A stretch of 59,194 nucleotides of DNA from Candidatus Endomicrobiellum porotermitis (GTDB lineage Bacteria; Elusimicrobiota; Endomicrobiia; Endomicrobiales; Endomicrobiaceae). A program made the position numbers and the translations under genes. The number at the start of each line of letters is the position of its first letter. Position 1 is the stretch's first letter. Under the pieces are notes generated by a model. The model saw only the letters and a program-made list of their open reading frames with translations, had not been told where the DNA came from and did not search any database. Location: NCBI GenBank assembly GCA_031289055.1, contig JAITQE010000001.1:1-59194 (forward strand), read 5' to 3'. Below are positions 33,621-41,208 of the stretch, piece after piece.

Positions 33621-34319
33621 ATGAAAAAACTGGTTACGGTTGCGCTTTTGTTTTTTGCTTCTTTAGTTTACGCGTCGGAACAAATGATTGAGATTTCGGT
33701 TGAAGTTGCTGAAATGTACGAAAACAAAGCCAGAAGTTTGGGTATGGAATTGCCCAATTCAATAAGCGTGTCTGAATTTAATATTCCAGCTATTTTAGAG
33801 TCCGGCTCTTGGGGAAGAGATACAAAATTTTCTGCAACGCTTAAAGCTCTGGAAGAAAATGGAGCTGCAAAGATTTTATCTCAGCCTAAACTTGTTGCAA
33901 AATCGGGCGCTTGCGCCAATTTTATGGTTGGAGGCGAAATTCCAATCGTAGCCACTGGCGTCGGCGCGTCTTCTATAAAGTGGAAAAAGTACGGGATCAT
34001 AATATACATTAAACCGACGGCGTCAAAAGACGGTAAAATTGATATTGTCATAGAAACGGAATTTTCAAGAATAGACCATTCCGTACAAGTGGCGGGGTAT
34101 CCTGCGATTAAGAAAAGAAAAGCTTCGTCTCATTTACAAATCAAAAACGGCGATACGATGGTTCTCGCAGGTCTTATAGAAACAACAAAAACTAAAACGA
34201 GAAAAGGCGTTCCTTTTTTATGCGACGTTCCTGTTTTAGGGCTGTTGTTCGGAGTCGCTTGTTATAACGAAGAAAAAACAAACTTACTTATCTTTGTTAC
34301 GACAAAATTAATAAAATGA
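33621..34319 (+). CDS. small secretin-domain protein, CpaC/GspD-like
   Basis: A 232-aa exported protein with a signal peptide (MKKLVTVALLFFASLVYA) and essentially only the secretin domain: ISVEVAEM, then ALEENGAAKILSQPKLVAKSGACANFMVGGEIPIVA, KYGIIIYIKPTA, LQIKNGDTMVLAGLIET and GVPFLCDVPVLGLLFGV near the end. The N-terminal N0/N1 and BON-type modules of full secretins are missing. Such a minimal outer-membrane ring protein next to TadE/TadG-like genes suggests a Tad-like pilus or secretion system. The stop overlaps the next small gene (ATGA). Confidence 0.8.
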   Translation: MKKLVTVALLFFASLVYASEQMIEISVEVAEMYENKARSLGMELPNSISVSEFNIPAILESGSWGRDTKFSATLKALEENGAAKILSQPKLVAKSGACANFMVGGEIPIVATGVGASSIKWKKYGIIIYIKPTASKDGKIDIVIETEFSRIDHSVQVAGYPAIKKRKASSHLQIKNGDTMVLAGLIETTKTKTRKGVPFLCDVPVLGLLFGVACYNEEKTNLLIFVTTKLIK

Positions 34320-34495
34320 AAAAAAATAAAGGGCAGACTTTAACGGAGTTTGTTTTGGTTTTTGTCGTTTTGATCGTCGCTACAATGGGCGTTTTGGCCG
34401 CGTACAAAAGATTTTGGAAAACAAAATACCAAAAAGCGTCGTCGCCGTCGGGAGCGCTTGCGGGAAGCGTAACGCGATTTAATTACGTTAAATGA
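34316..34495 (+). CDS. 59-aa TadE/Flp-like pseudopilin
   Basis: Short gene overlapping the secretin stop and the next gene start (both ATGA). The product starts MKKNKGQTLTEFVLVFVVL, a positively charged leader followed by a hydrophobic helix with the pseudopilin-like Gly-Gln...Glu pattern, then a basic tail ending RFNYVK. TadE-like and Flp pilins share this short N-terminal plan. The size fits an Flp-type major pilin as well as a reduced TadE. I infer that it is expressed, because its start and stop are locked into the operon. Confidence 0.7.
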   Translation: MKKNKGQTLTEFVLVFVVLIVATMGVLAAYKRFWKTKYQKASSPSGALAGSVTRFNYVK

Positions 34496-35142
34496 AATCA
34501 ATTGTCTTTCAATTTCTTTTTCAAATTCGCAAACGATTTAAGCTTTCAATCAATAACAAAGGACAATCAATGTTGGAAGCCCTTTTTGTCGTTGTTTTTA
34601 CAACGGTCGTAATGTTCGCGTTTATGCAAATTTGCGTTATGACTGTAGACGATATGATTGCAAATGAAGCCGCTTTTGTCGCTATGCGGTCGGCGGCGGT
34701 TACAAAAAGCGGGTTTCGCGCTAAGGAAGCTGAAAAGAGGGTAAAAAATTATCTCGCGTTTTTTTATCCCGAAGTTGTTTTTGGGGCTAGCGCATTTAAC
34801 CTCTCAAGATTTGTTCTTTCAGATAAAAAGACCGTTGAAAGACACCTTAATAAAACAGACGGCTGTGGCGAATCGGAAAATATTGTTGAAAGCGGCGATA
34901 CGCGTAAATCCGTAACTATATGGAAAGGCAAAAAGAAATTTAAAGATTATTCTGGGAAAAATATAACTAAAGAAACTGTGAAAATATACTACTTTACTAG
35001 GGTCTTGTTCGGCTCGTTAATTGCCAAAGATAATTCTTTTAAAAATAGTAGATACCAATCCTCAAGAAACAGAATGATACCGTCTCCCGACGAGAGATAT
35101 TATTACAAAGCGTTTCAAGGCGCAAAGAATTTTGAAAAATAA
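34492..35142 (+). CDS. TadE-like pseudopilin
   Basis: A 216-aa protein. After a basic leader (FQIRKRFKLSINN) comes KGQSMLEALFVVVFTTVVMFAFMQI, a single membrane helix with the TadE-style Gly-Gln and Glu. The remaining about 150 residues are hydrophilic, Lys-rich and without recognisable motifs. In Tad systems TadE/F pseudopilins help assemble the pilus from the inner membrane. It overlaps both neighbours. Confidence 0.65.
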   Translation: MKSIVFQFLFQIRKRFKLSINNKGQSMLEALFVVVFTTVVMFAFMQICVMTVDDMIANEAAFVAMRSAAVTKSGFRAKEAEKRVKNYLAFFYPEVVFGASAFNLSRFVLSDKKTVERHLNKTDGCGESENIVESGDTRKSVTIWKGKKKFKDYSGKNITKETVKIYYFTRVLFGSLIAKDNSFKNSRYQSSRNRMIPSPDERYYYKAFQGAKNFEK

Positions 35143-36244
35143 TAAAGGACAAACTCTGTGTTATTTCTTAATACTTACGGCGATGCTCGTTATAAGTTGG
35201 GCTATGATGCTAAATATTGCTTGCATTATAAGAGATAGAATCAGACTCCAAAATGAAGCCGACGGCATAGCTTTATCTCTTGCGACTTATAAAGCAAGAG
35301 TTCTAAATTTCTTGGGCAGCGCAAATTATCTTATAGGCGAAGCGTTATCGCTTGGAATGAATCCGAGAATAACTCAGCTTGCCTCGTACTCAACAGACGT
35401 AATCGGCGGTTTTCCAGCTACAATGAACCCTTCTTTTGAAAATCCCGTGTCAGATTTTAAGCACGAAATTTTCGGACATAAAAAAGACGAAGGCGTAAGA
35501 AAAATAAAATTTATAGTTGATACTATACAAAAAGCCCAAGACTTGGTCATAAAAAGTTATTACTCATATCATTGCGGCATATTGGCTGACAATATGTCAA
35601 AGGATTGCGATATATTATTGTTTCCGTCGCGACCGGAAAAGAATTTAGGTTTAAAACGGAACTCAAAAGGAATAAATTATTACTCTACTATAAATTTGGC
35701 GTGTATTTACCTAGACGCTTCAATGCATTTTCATATTTTATCGCGAAATAAGCTCAAACAAAGCAAATACTCGTGGTTTGTTGAAGGGGATAGGTTTAGC
35801 GAGCAAAAAGTAAAAGTTGTTCTCCGCAAAAAAAGAAGTAAAAGAAGACCGCTATTCTCAAAGTTTTTAGGAATACATTATCCCCAGATAATGGTATTTT
35901 CAGCCGCCTCTCCATACAACGTAAAAGGTTCAATGTTTCCAAAAACAGAAGATACTTTTACTGGCGCTACCAAACTTACAATGATTTTAGCGGAAGCGAC
36001 TTCACTTGCTCAGCTAGCCTTAATGGAAAGGGCTATATCTAACGCTTCAGCCTTTGGTCCTTGCGCAGTTCCCTTTGTAGTCGCGGCTGAAGCTGCGATT
36101 GCTCTCAACTATGCGGAAAGCAAAACTGCAAGCGCTAAACTGTTAAGCGGCAAAGATAATCCGATAGATGCATATTTGAAGGCAAAGATAGGAGGGTGGA
36201 GCGCTCATTTAGTCCCCTACGGAAAAAACAGCGACGCTAAATAA
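35132..36244 (+). CDS. TadG-like pseudopilin
   Basis: A 370-aa protein starting at TTG 35132 (11 bases inside the previous gene; AAGG upstream). It begins KNNKGQTLCYFLILTAMLVISWAMML, the same KGQ leader-helix plan as the two genes before it, followed by DRIRLQNEADGIALSLATYKARVLNFLGSANYLIGEA, similar to the Ala-rich helix behind the TM of TadG-type proteins. A second Ala-rich region lies near the C-terminus (about 285-350). No von Willebrand A domain, typical of large TadG, is evident. Confidence 0.6.
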   Translation: MKNNKGQTLCYFLILTAMLVISWAMMLNIACIIRDRIRLQNEADGIALSLATYKARVLNFLGSANYLIGEALSLGMNPRITQLASYSTDVIGGFPATMNPSFENPVSDFKHEIFGHKKDEGVRKIKFIVDTIQKAQDLVIKSYYSYHCGILADNMSKDCDILLFPSRPEKNLGLKRNSKGINYYSTINLACIYLDASMHFHILSRNKLKQSKYSWFVEGDRFSEQKVKVVLRKKRSKRRPLFSKFLGIHYPQIMVFSAASPYNVKGSMFPKTEDTFTGATKLTMILAEATSLAQLALMERAISNASAFGPCAVPFVVAAEAAIALNYAESKTASAKLLSGKDNPIDAYLKAKIGGWSAHLVPYGKNSDAK

Positions 36245-36379
36245 TCGTCTATGGGTCCGGCGTATCCTGCCTCATGTTAATAAATATTTACTTTAAAATG
36301 TTATAATAATTTGATATTTATATATTTGTAAAATGTAATTGTTGTCGCAGCCAGATAATGCGAAAAATGGAGAGTTAAA

Positions 36380-37030
36380 ATGCGTATAAAAAAACAATTT
36401 ATAAAAAAAAATAGTTTTTCTCAAGAAGAAATTTCTAAAAAATCGGGCATTATGCCTAAAAAGCCGCATTATGATATTATTCCGAAAAAAGATAATAAGA
36501 AGGAAGACAATATGCGCATAAGTATTCCGCAAAATAATATTAAAAAATTTAAAGAGGCGTTTATATACATTCTTAATAAAGTTGGCGCAAAAGTAAATGT
36601 AGGACAAACGGTTTTATATAAGATCTTGTACTTTATTGATTTCAACTATTATGAATTATATGAGGAACAACTTATGGGATTAAAATATATTAAGAATACT
36701 TACGGACCGACTCCGATTGATTTTGCAAAACTTATAAAACAAATGCAAAAAGATGGCGACTGCGAAGAAATAAGGACAAAGTATTTCAATTGCGAGCAGA
36801 CAAAATATTTGCCTAAAAGAACGGCAATTTTAGCGGAGATTTCAGCTCAAGAAATTAAACATATAGACGAGACATTAAAGAGATATTCTGATAAGTCTGC
36901 CAAAGAATTATCAGAAATTTCGCATAAAGATATACCATGGCTTATAGCCAAAAACGGCAAAGTTATAGATTATGAAAGTGTTTTTTATAGAACTGAAGAA
37001 ACATCTATGAGAATCTATGAAAATAAATAG
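36380..37030 (+). CDS. Panacea-domain (DUF4065) antitoxin
   Basis: A 216-aa protein. Residues about 55-200 carry the Panacea/SocA-like domain: VLYKILYFIDFNYYELYEE, GLKYIKNTYGPTPIDF, and the closing SDKSAKELSEISHKDIPW. This domain neutralises many unrelated toxins in type II toxin-antitoxin pairs. The first 45 residues are a basic, possibly DNA- or toxin-binding extension with a remnant helix-turn-helix look (SQEEISKKSG). The start is fixed by GGAGAG at 36369-36374. The toxin-like gene begins 14 bases before its stop. Confidence 0.85.
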   Translation: MRIKKQFIKKNSFSQEEISKKSGIMPKKPHYDIIPKKDNKKEDNMRISIPQNNIKKFKEAFIYILNKVGAKVNVGQTVLYKILYFIDFNYYELYEEQLMGLKYIKNTYGPTPIDFAKLIKQMQKDGDCEEIRTKYFNCEQTKYLPKRTAILAEISAQEIKHIDETLKRYSDKSAKELSEISHKDIPWLIAKNGKVIDYESVFYRTEETSMRIYENK

Positions 37031-37398
37031 CTATTGTTCTTTTGGAGAATTTGATAAAGATTTTAAAAAACTTCTCAAAAGATTTAGAACTTTAGAAGAA
37101 GATTTTGAAGTAATGAAAAAAGCGGTTATAGAAGCTTATCATTATCGTGGGATTTCAACATCTGCAGTTGTTAAAATTAAAATGAAAAATTTTTGCGACA
37201 AACGTTATCTTTTAATGAAAGTACGGAAAATGTCTTGTAAATCATTAAAAGGGAAAGGGGGCAAGAAGTGGGTTAAGAGTTATTTATGTTTGTGACTCTC
37301 TTAATAATAAAATTACATTTATAGAAATTTATTATAAGCAAGACCAAAAAAATGAAACCAAAAAAAGACTCAATTGTTTTATAGCAACTTTGAAATAG
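37017..37398 (+). pseudogene. RelE-like toxin of the Panacea pair, frameshifted in a G tract
   Basis: The first frame (37017-37295) gives GEFDKDFKKLLKRFRTLEEDFEVM, a RelE/ParE-type toxin start, but after LKGKG it runs into KKWVKSYLCL and stops. Removing one G from GGGGG (37257-37261) makes it continue as ARSGLRVIYVCDSLNNKITFIEIYYKQ to TAG at 37396, the expected C-terminal strands of the toxin, about 126 residues in all. Either the toxin is inactivated or the run is a sequencing slip or a phase-variable site. It overlaps the antitoxin gene, typical of such pairs. Confidence 0.7.
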
Positions 37399-37461
37399 AG
37401 TACGATTACAAAAGCATCTATTTGCCAATATGTTGTGAGATTCTACAATGATGCTGATAAT

Positions 37462-37490
37462 TTGACAAAAAATTGTTATTATTATAGAAT
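37462..37490 (+). promoter_or_regulatory. promoter of the infC operon
   Basis: TTGACA (37462-37467), exactly 17 bases, TAGAAT (37485-37490). It is the best promoter in the window. Start predicted near 37497, leaving a leader of about 174 bases before infC. Confidence 0.85.
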
Positions 37491-37518
37491 GCGGGCGTAA
37501 AGCTTAATAGCGAAGAAG

Positions 37519-37652
37519 CCGCCCGGCTCACCTTGACCGCGTGTTTTAAATGTATAAGTAGTTTTAGGGAAAAGGTTGAATGTTAACGATATTTTTGTCG
37601 CATGGCGACGCGTTTACGGGGCGGATATTATATCTGACCCGATTTTTTATTT
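37519..37652 (+). promoter_or_regulatory. infC leader attenuator (L20/IF3-type leader candidate)
   Basis: A Rho-independent hairpin ends 19 bases before the infC ATG: arms CGGGGCGGATA (37617-37627) and TATCTGACCCG (37631-37641), loop TTA, 11 bp with one mismatch and one G-U, followed by ATTTTTTATTT. Upstream CCGCCC (37519-37524) can pair perfectly with GGGCGG (37619-37624), which would open the terminator. Mutually exclusive helices in front of infC-rpmI-rplT parallel the L20-controlled attenuation known in Bacillus. Confidence 0.65.
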
Positions 37653-37670
37653 AAAAATTGGAAAGGGGCA

Positions 37671-38219
37671 ATGTCCCGACTGCCAAGAGGGGGAGCTGTC
37701 GAAAACAGAAGATTTCGTATAAACCAATTTATCAGAGTCCCGGAAGTAAGGCTTGTTGATTCTGACGGAAGTATGGATGGGATAGTAAAAACGTCTGAAG
37801 CTTTAGCGAAAGCTCGGGCAAAAGAGTTAGATTTAGTTGAAATTTCTCCTCAGGCAAATCCGCCAGTATGCAAAATAACCAACTTCTCTAAGTTTAAATA
37901 TGAGATTGAGAAGAAAGAAAAAGAAGCCAAAAAGAAACAAAAGATTTCTCACGTAAAAGAAATAAGAATAAGACCTCGCATAGGGGAACGCGATTTAGAA
38001 GTTAAGATTAAACGTGCTAGGGAGTTCGTAACTGGCGGTGACAAGGTGCAACTGACGGCTATGTTTTCGGGAAGAGAGATGCAACACAAAGATTTGGGCG
38101 TAAAAGTTATGGATAAAATTAAAGAATCTTTGGCCGACGTAGCGGAACCGGAAGGAAGAACTTCTTCTATGGGCAACAGAGTGTTTATGACTTTGGCTCC
38201 AAAAAAGAATTTAAAATAA
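37671..38219 (+). CDS. infC: translation initiation factor IF-3
   Basis: Binds the 30S subunit, keeps subunits apart and checks the start codon. The 182-aa protein shows FRINQFIRVPEVRLVDSDG (N-domain), the Lys-rich linker (EIEKKEKEAKKKQK) and HVKEIRIRPRIGERDLEVKIKRAREF (C-domain). The ATG at 37671 has GGGG only two bases upstream, so the true start could be slightly different; IF3 genes often use rare start codons, but I see no clear ATT/ATC alternative. It lies upstream of rpmI and rplT as usual. Confidence 0.95.
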   Translation: MSRLPRGGAVENRRFRINQFIRVPEVRLVDSDGSMDGIVKTSEALAKARAKELDLVEISPQANPPVCKITNFSKFKYEIEKKEKEAKKKQKISHVKEIRIRPRIGERDLEVKIKRAREFVTGGDKVQLTAMFSGREMQHKDLGVKVMDKIKESLADVAEPEGRTSSMGNRVFMTLAPKKNLK

Positions 38220-38249
38220 AAATGAAAATAAAAATATAAATAATGACGA

Positions 38250-38281
38250 GCCGCTTAAGCAAAAACAGTTTGTTTAGCGGC
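38250..38281 (+). promoter_or_regulatory. long hairpin between infC and rpmI
   Basis: Arms 38250-38263 (GCCGCTTAAGCAAA) and 38269-38281 (TTTGTTTAGCGGC) form a 13-bp stem with one bulged T and one G-U pair around a 5-base loop. No U tract follows, so it is not a terminator. Position fits an L20 binding site or an mRNA processing site. Confidence 0.5.
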
Positions 38282-38304
38282 GGATTGATAAACGGGAGAA
38301 AAAG

Positions 38305-38505
38305 ATGCCTAAGATGAAGACTCACCGCGGAGCAAAAAAACGTTTCAAAGTTACGGGAAAAGGAAAAGTTAAATATAAAAAGCCTGGACAGAGACATTTG
38401 ATGACCGGCGATTCTGGCAATCAGAACAGAAAGTCAAGAAAGGCTGTTATAGTTGCCGATTCGGACATGAAGACTATGAAGAAAGTTATGCCTTACGGTT
38501 TTTAA
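38305..38505 (+). CDS. rpmI: ribosomal protein L35
   Basis: Basic 66-aa protein of the large ribosomal subunit: PKMKTHRGAKKRFKVTGKGKVK, RHLMTGDSGNQNRKSRK and the usual VMPYGF end. GGGAG lies eight bases before the ATG. It is followed after 37 bases by rplT. Confidence 0.96.
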   Translation: MPKMKTHRGAKKRFKVTGKGKVKYKKPGQRHLMTGDSGNQNRKSRKAVIVADSDMKTMKKVMPYGF

Positions 38506-38542
38506 CGTTAATTTTGTATTTACATAATCAAGGAGATTTGCG

Positions 38543-38890
38543 ATGCGCGCAAAAAGCGTAGTATATACGAGGCAAAAAAAGAAAAAAATATTTAGGCTTG
38601 CTAAAGGTTCTTATGCGGCGAAGAAAAACCGTTGGAGAATGGTTATACAACAAGTTGAACGTTCTCTTAACTATGCTTATACGGGAAGAAAAGACAATAA
38701 ATCCAAATTCAGAACTCTTTGGATAGTTCGTCTTAATGCCGCTGTAAGAGAAGAAGGAATTTCTTACAATAAATTTATTTCAGGTCTTAAAAAGGCTAAC
38801 GTAGCTATAGATAGAAAAATGCTTGCTGAAATCGCGGTAAATGATAACGCTACTTTCAAGCGGTTGGTTGAGATAGCTAAAGCTGCTTGA
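38543..38890 (+). CDS. rplT: ribosomal protein L20
   Basis: A 115-aa early-assembly protein of the 50S subunit. Motifs are AKGSYAAKKNRWRMVIQQVERSLNYAYTGRKDNKSKFRTLWIVRLNAAVREEG in shorter blocks spread over residues 20-75, and a C-terminal NVAIDRKMLAEIAV. L20 is the usual autoregulator of this operon through leader RNA, matching the leader structures noted upstream. AAGGAG precedes the ATG. Confidence 0.96.
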   Translation: MRAKSVVYTRQKKKKIFRLAKGSYAAKKNRWRMVIQQVERSLNYAYTGRKDNKSKFRTLWIVRLNAAVREEGISYNKFISGLKKANVAIDRKMLAEIAVNDNATFKRLVEIAKAA

Positions 38891-38900
38891 GCGGAAATCA

Positions 38901-40205
38901 ATGAAATTTTCTCCGCCAAAAACGTTAATATTGTTTTTTCTTGGACTCATAGCGGCAGGGACGGCGCTTTTGTCGTTGCCTGCCGCTCATATCTTTAGCG
39001 GGTTTTCTTTCATTACGAATCTGTTTACTTCAGTTTCCGCCGTATGCGTCGCCGGACTTTCAATTGTAAATATTGGCGAGTACTATTCTACTTTTGGACA
39101 AATAATTATTTTAACCTTAACTCAATTGGGCGGATTGGGATACATGTTTGTTTCTACTGTAGTTACGTTGACGTTGGGCAAGATGGCTTTAAAAGACAGG
39201 CGCATTATGCAGGAACTTTTTGACCTGTCATCTTTTAAGGGGTTAAAACATCTTCTTTCAAAGGCAATTATTTTTGTTTTAGGAATAGAGTTTGTCGGAA
39301 CCGTTGTTTTAACTTTGATTTTTCTAAAGGATTTTTCATTTCTAAAATCTATTTACTTAGGCGTATTTTACTCAATAACGGCGTTTTGTAACGCGGGATT
39401 TAGCGTTTTTAACGACAGTCTTGCTATGTTTGCCGGTAATCCGGCTATTTTGTATGCAATAGCGGTTTTGATACTTTTTGGCGGTCTTGGCTTTTTTGTT
39501 ATTGTTGATATTTACGATAAGTATAAAGAAAAGCGCAGACATTTGTCCACGCATACAAAAGTTGTTCTTTTTGTAACGGCTATAATTACAGGCTTGTCGT
39601 TTTTATTGTTTTTATTTTCGGACGCTCTAAAAGGGCAAGGGTTATTTTATTTAATAAACAACGCTTTTTTTCAAGCTATAAGCGCCAGAACAGCGGGGTT
39701 TTACACTGTGTCGCCGTCATTTTTTAATGAATTTACCGAGATTGTGTTGATGATTTTTATGTCTATTGGCGGCGCTCCGGGGAGCGCCGCGGGCGGTATA
39801 AAAGTTACGACTGTCGCTTTAATTTGCGTATTTGTAAAAAGCGTCTTGACTGGCGACAAAGACTATGTCTTATTTAAAAGAAGAATACCGTCTGATTTGG
39901 TGAAAAAAGCTCTAGTTATTTTTATAATATTTTTTGCTTTAATAGCGTTGTCGTCGCTTGTCCTTATGCTGCAAGAAAATTATTTAAGACCCATAACTGT
40001 CGTTTTTGAAGTAATATCTGCTTTAGCTACGGTCGGATTATCTCTTGACATTACGCCCGATTTGTCTTTAGTAGGTAAGATATATGTCCTTATAGCCATG
40101 ATAGCGGGACGAATTGGAATATTAACGATGCTTATAGTAATGGTAAATCCAATCGCTAAAAAGAAAAAGATTAAATATCCTGAAGGCAGAGTATTAGTCG
40201 GATAA
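38901..40205 (+). CDS. potassium uptake protein, TrkH/KtrB type
   Basis: Inner-membrane K+ translocator of 434 aa with about ten hydrophobic helices and four pore segments (VSAVCVAGLS, ITAFCNAGFS, SARTAGF, ISALATVGLS). Length is that of KtrB rather than the longer E. coli TrkH. It is only 10 bases after rplT, yet functionally paired with the NAD-binding TrkA-type gene 13 bases downstream. Confidence 0.92.
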   Translation: MKFSPPKTLILFFLGLIAAGTALLSLPAAHIFSGFSFITNLFTSVSAVCVAGLSIVNIGEYYSTFGQIIILTLTQLGGLGYMFVSTVVTLTLGKMALKDRRIMQELFDLSSFKGLKHLLSKAIIFVLGIEFVGTVVLTLIFLKDFSFLKSIYLGVFYSITAFCNAGFSVFNDSLAMFAGNPAILYAIAVLILFGGLGFFVIVDIYDKYKEKRRHLSTHTKVVLFVTAIITGLSFLLFLFSDALKGQGLFYLINNAFFQAISARTAGFYTVSPSFFNEFTEIVLMIFMSIGGAPGSAAGGIKVTTVALICVFVKSVLTGDKDYVLFKRRIPSDLVKKALVIFIIFFALIALSSLVLMLQENYLRPITVVFEVISALATVGLSLDITPDLSLVGKIYVLIAMIAGRIGILTMLIVMVNPIAKKKKIKYPEGRVLVG

Positions 40206-40218
40206 AAGGCGGAATCTG

Positions 40219-40914
40219 ATGAAAAAGAAACAGTATGCCGTTATAGGGCTTGGAACGTTTGGTTACAACGTAGCCGTAGAGCTTGAAAAGAAAGGCATGC
40301 AGGTTTTGGCTATTGACAACGACGCCGAGATAGTAAATAGAATAAGCGCGTTTGTTACTCAGTCGTTGATAGCCGACGCTACGGACGAGAAAGCTATGGA
40401 AGATGCGGGGATTGCTGACTGCGATAGCGTTATAGTTTCAATAGGCGAAAGTATAGACACAAGCATTCTTTCAACGTTGATAGTTAAAGAACTCGGTGTT
40501 AAAAATATTATTGTGAAGGCTGCGAGTTCATGGCATTCAAAAGTTGCCGCTAAAATAGGGGCAGACACAATAGTATATCCTGAGCTTGAAATGGCAAAAA
40601 AACTTGTTGACGGCATAATATCGCCAAACATTTTGGAACAGATAGAACTTTCAAAAGAATATAATTTAATTGAAATAGTTGCCCCTAAAGAAATTTGGGG
40701 TAAAACAATAAAAAGCTCCGGATTTAGAAACAGCTATGGAGTTAATATTATCGCCATACGCAAACAGATTTTGTTTATTAACGACGATGGGCAAAGCGAT
40801 ATGAAAGAAGAAATAAATATGGTGCCGGGTCCTGACGACGAAATAAGCCAAAACGATATTTTGGTGGTCGTTGGTTCAAAAGAATATTTGGCTAAATTGA
40901 AAGAGGAAAAATAA
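40219..40914 (+). CDS. potassium channel regulator, TrkA/KtrA type
   Basis: Cytoplasmic gating subunit of 231 aa: an RCK_N domain with the NAD(H)/ATP Rossmann start YAVIGLGTFGYNVAVELEKKG and acidic DNDAE end of strand 2, then an RCK_C domain (about 140-225). Single-RCK length fits KtrA. It forms the ring under the TrkH/KtrB dimer. The stop shares one base with the TPR gene. Confidence 0.92.
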   Translation: MKKKQYAVIGLGTFGYNVAVELEKKGMQVLAIDNDAEIVNRISAFVTQSLIADATDEKAMEDAGIADCDSVIVSIGESIDTSILSTLIVKELGVKNIIVKAASSWHSKVAAKIGADTIVYPELEMAKKLVDGIISPNILEQIELSKEYNLIEIVAPKEIWGKTIKSSGFRNSYGVNIIAIRKQILFINDDGQSDMKEEINMVPGPDDEISQNDILVVVGSKEYLAKLKEEK

Positions 40915-41186
40915 TGATTAAGGAAGATTCTCAAGAAGCAAATCATGTAGAGTTGGGGAAGTTTTATTTTTTAAACAACAAATTTGACGAAGCGATTGCG
41001 GAATTTAAAAAAGCTTTAGCGGTAAACGCGTCAAACGCGGAAGCTTATTATAATATTGGACTAATAAAAGAAGTTTCTAATTTGCATAACGAAGCAAAAG
41101 ATATGTATTCAAAGGCTTTGGCTATCAGTCCTGATTATAAAATAGCTAGAGACCGTTTGAACAAGCTTATAGGCGTTCAAAACTAA
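40914..41186 (+). CDS. small TPR protein
   Basis: A 90-aa protein made of about two tetratricopeptide repeats: HVELGKFYFLNNKFDEAIAEFKKALAVN and AEAYYNIGLIKEVSNLHNEAKDMYSKAL in consecutive 34-residue units, then a short cap. TPRs mediate protein contacts; no partner is apparent. No signal peptide. It overlaps the TrkA-type gene and precedes pheS by 22 bases, so it may simply ride in the operon. Confidence 0.8.
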   Translation: MIKEDSQEANHVELGKFYFLNNKFDEAIAEFKKALAVNASNAEAYYNIGLIKEVSNLHNEAKDMYSKALAISPDYKIARDRLNKLIGVQN

Positions 41187-41208
41187 CTTATAGAGAAAGG
41201 ATTTGGCG

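Noticed and set aside
36302-36307. TATAAT before the Panacea antitoxin gene as a promoter
   Set aside because: No acceptable -35 at 16-18 bases upstream; the hexamer is common in this AT-rich stretch.
37492-37525. CGGGCG/CGCCCG hairpin at the start of the infC leader as a separate element
   Set aside because: Its 5' arm lies at the predicted transcription start and may not be transcribed; I used only the later helices.
38250-38281. Terminator after infC
   Set aside because: The hairpin has no U tract, and rpmI-rplT downstream normally share the transcript.
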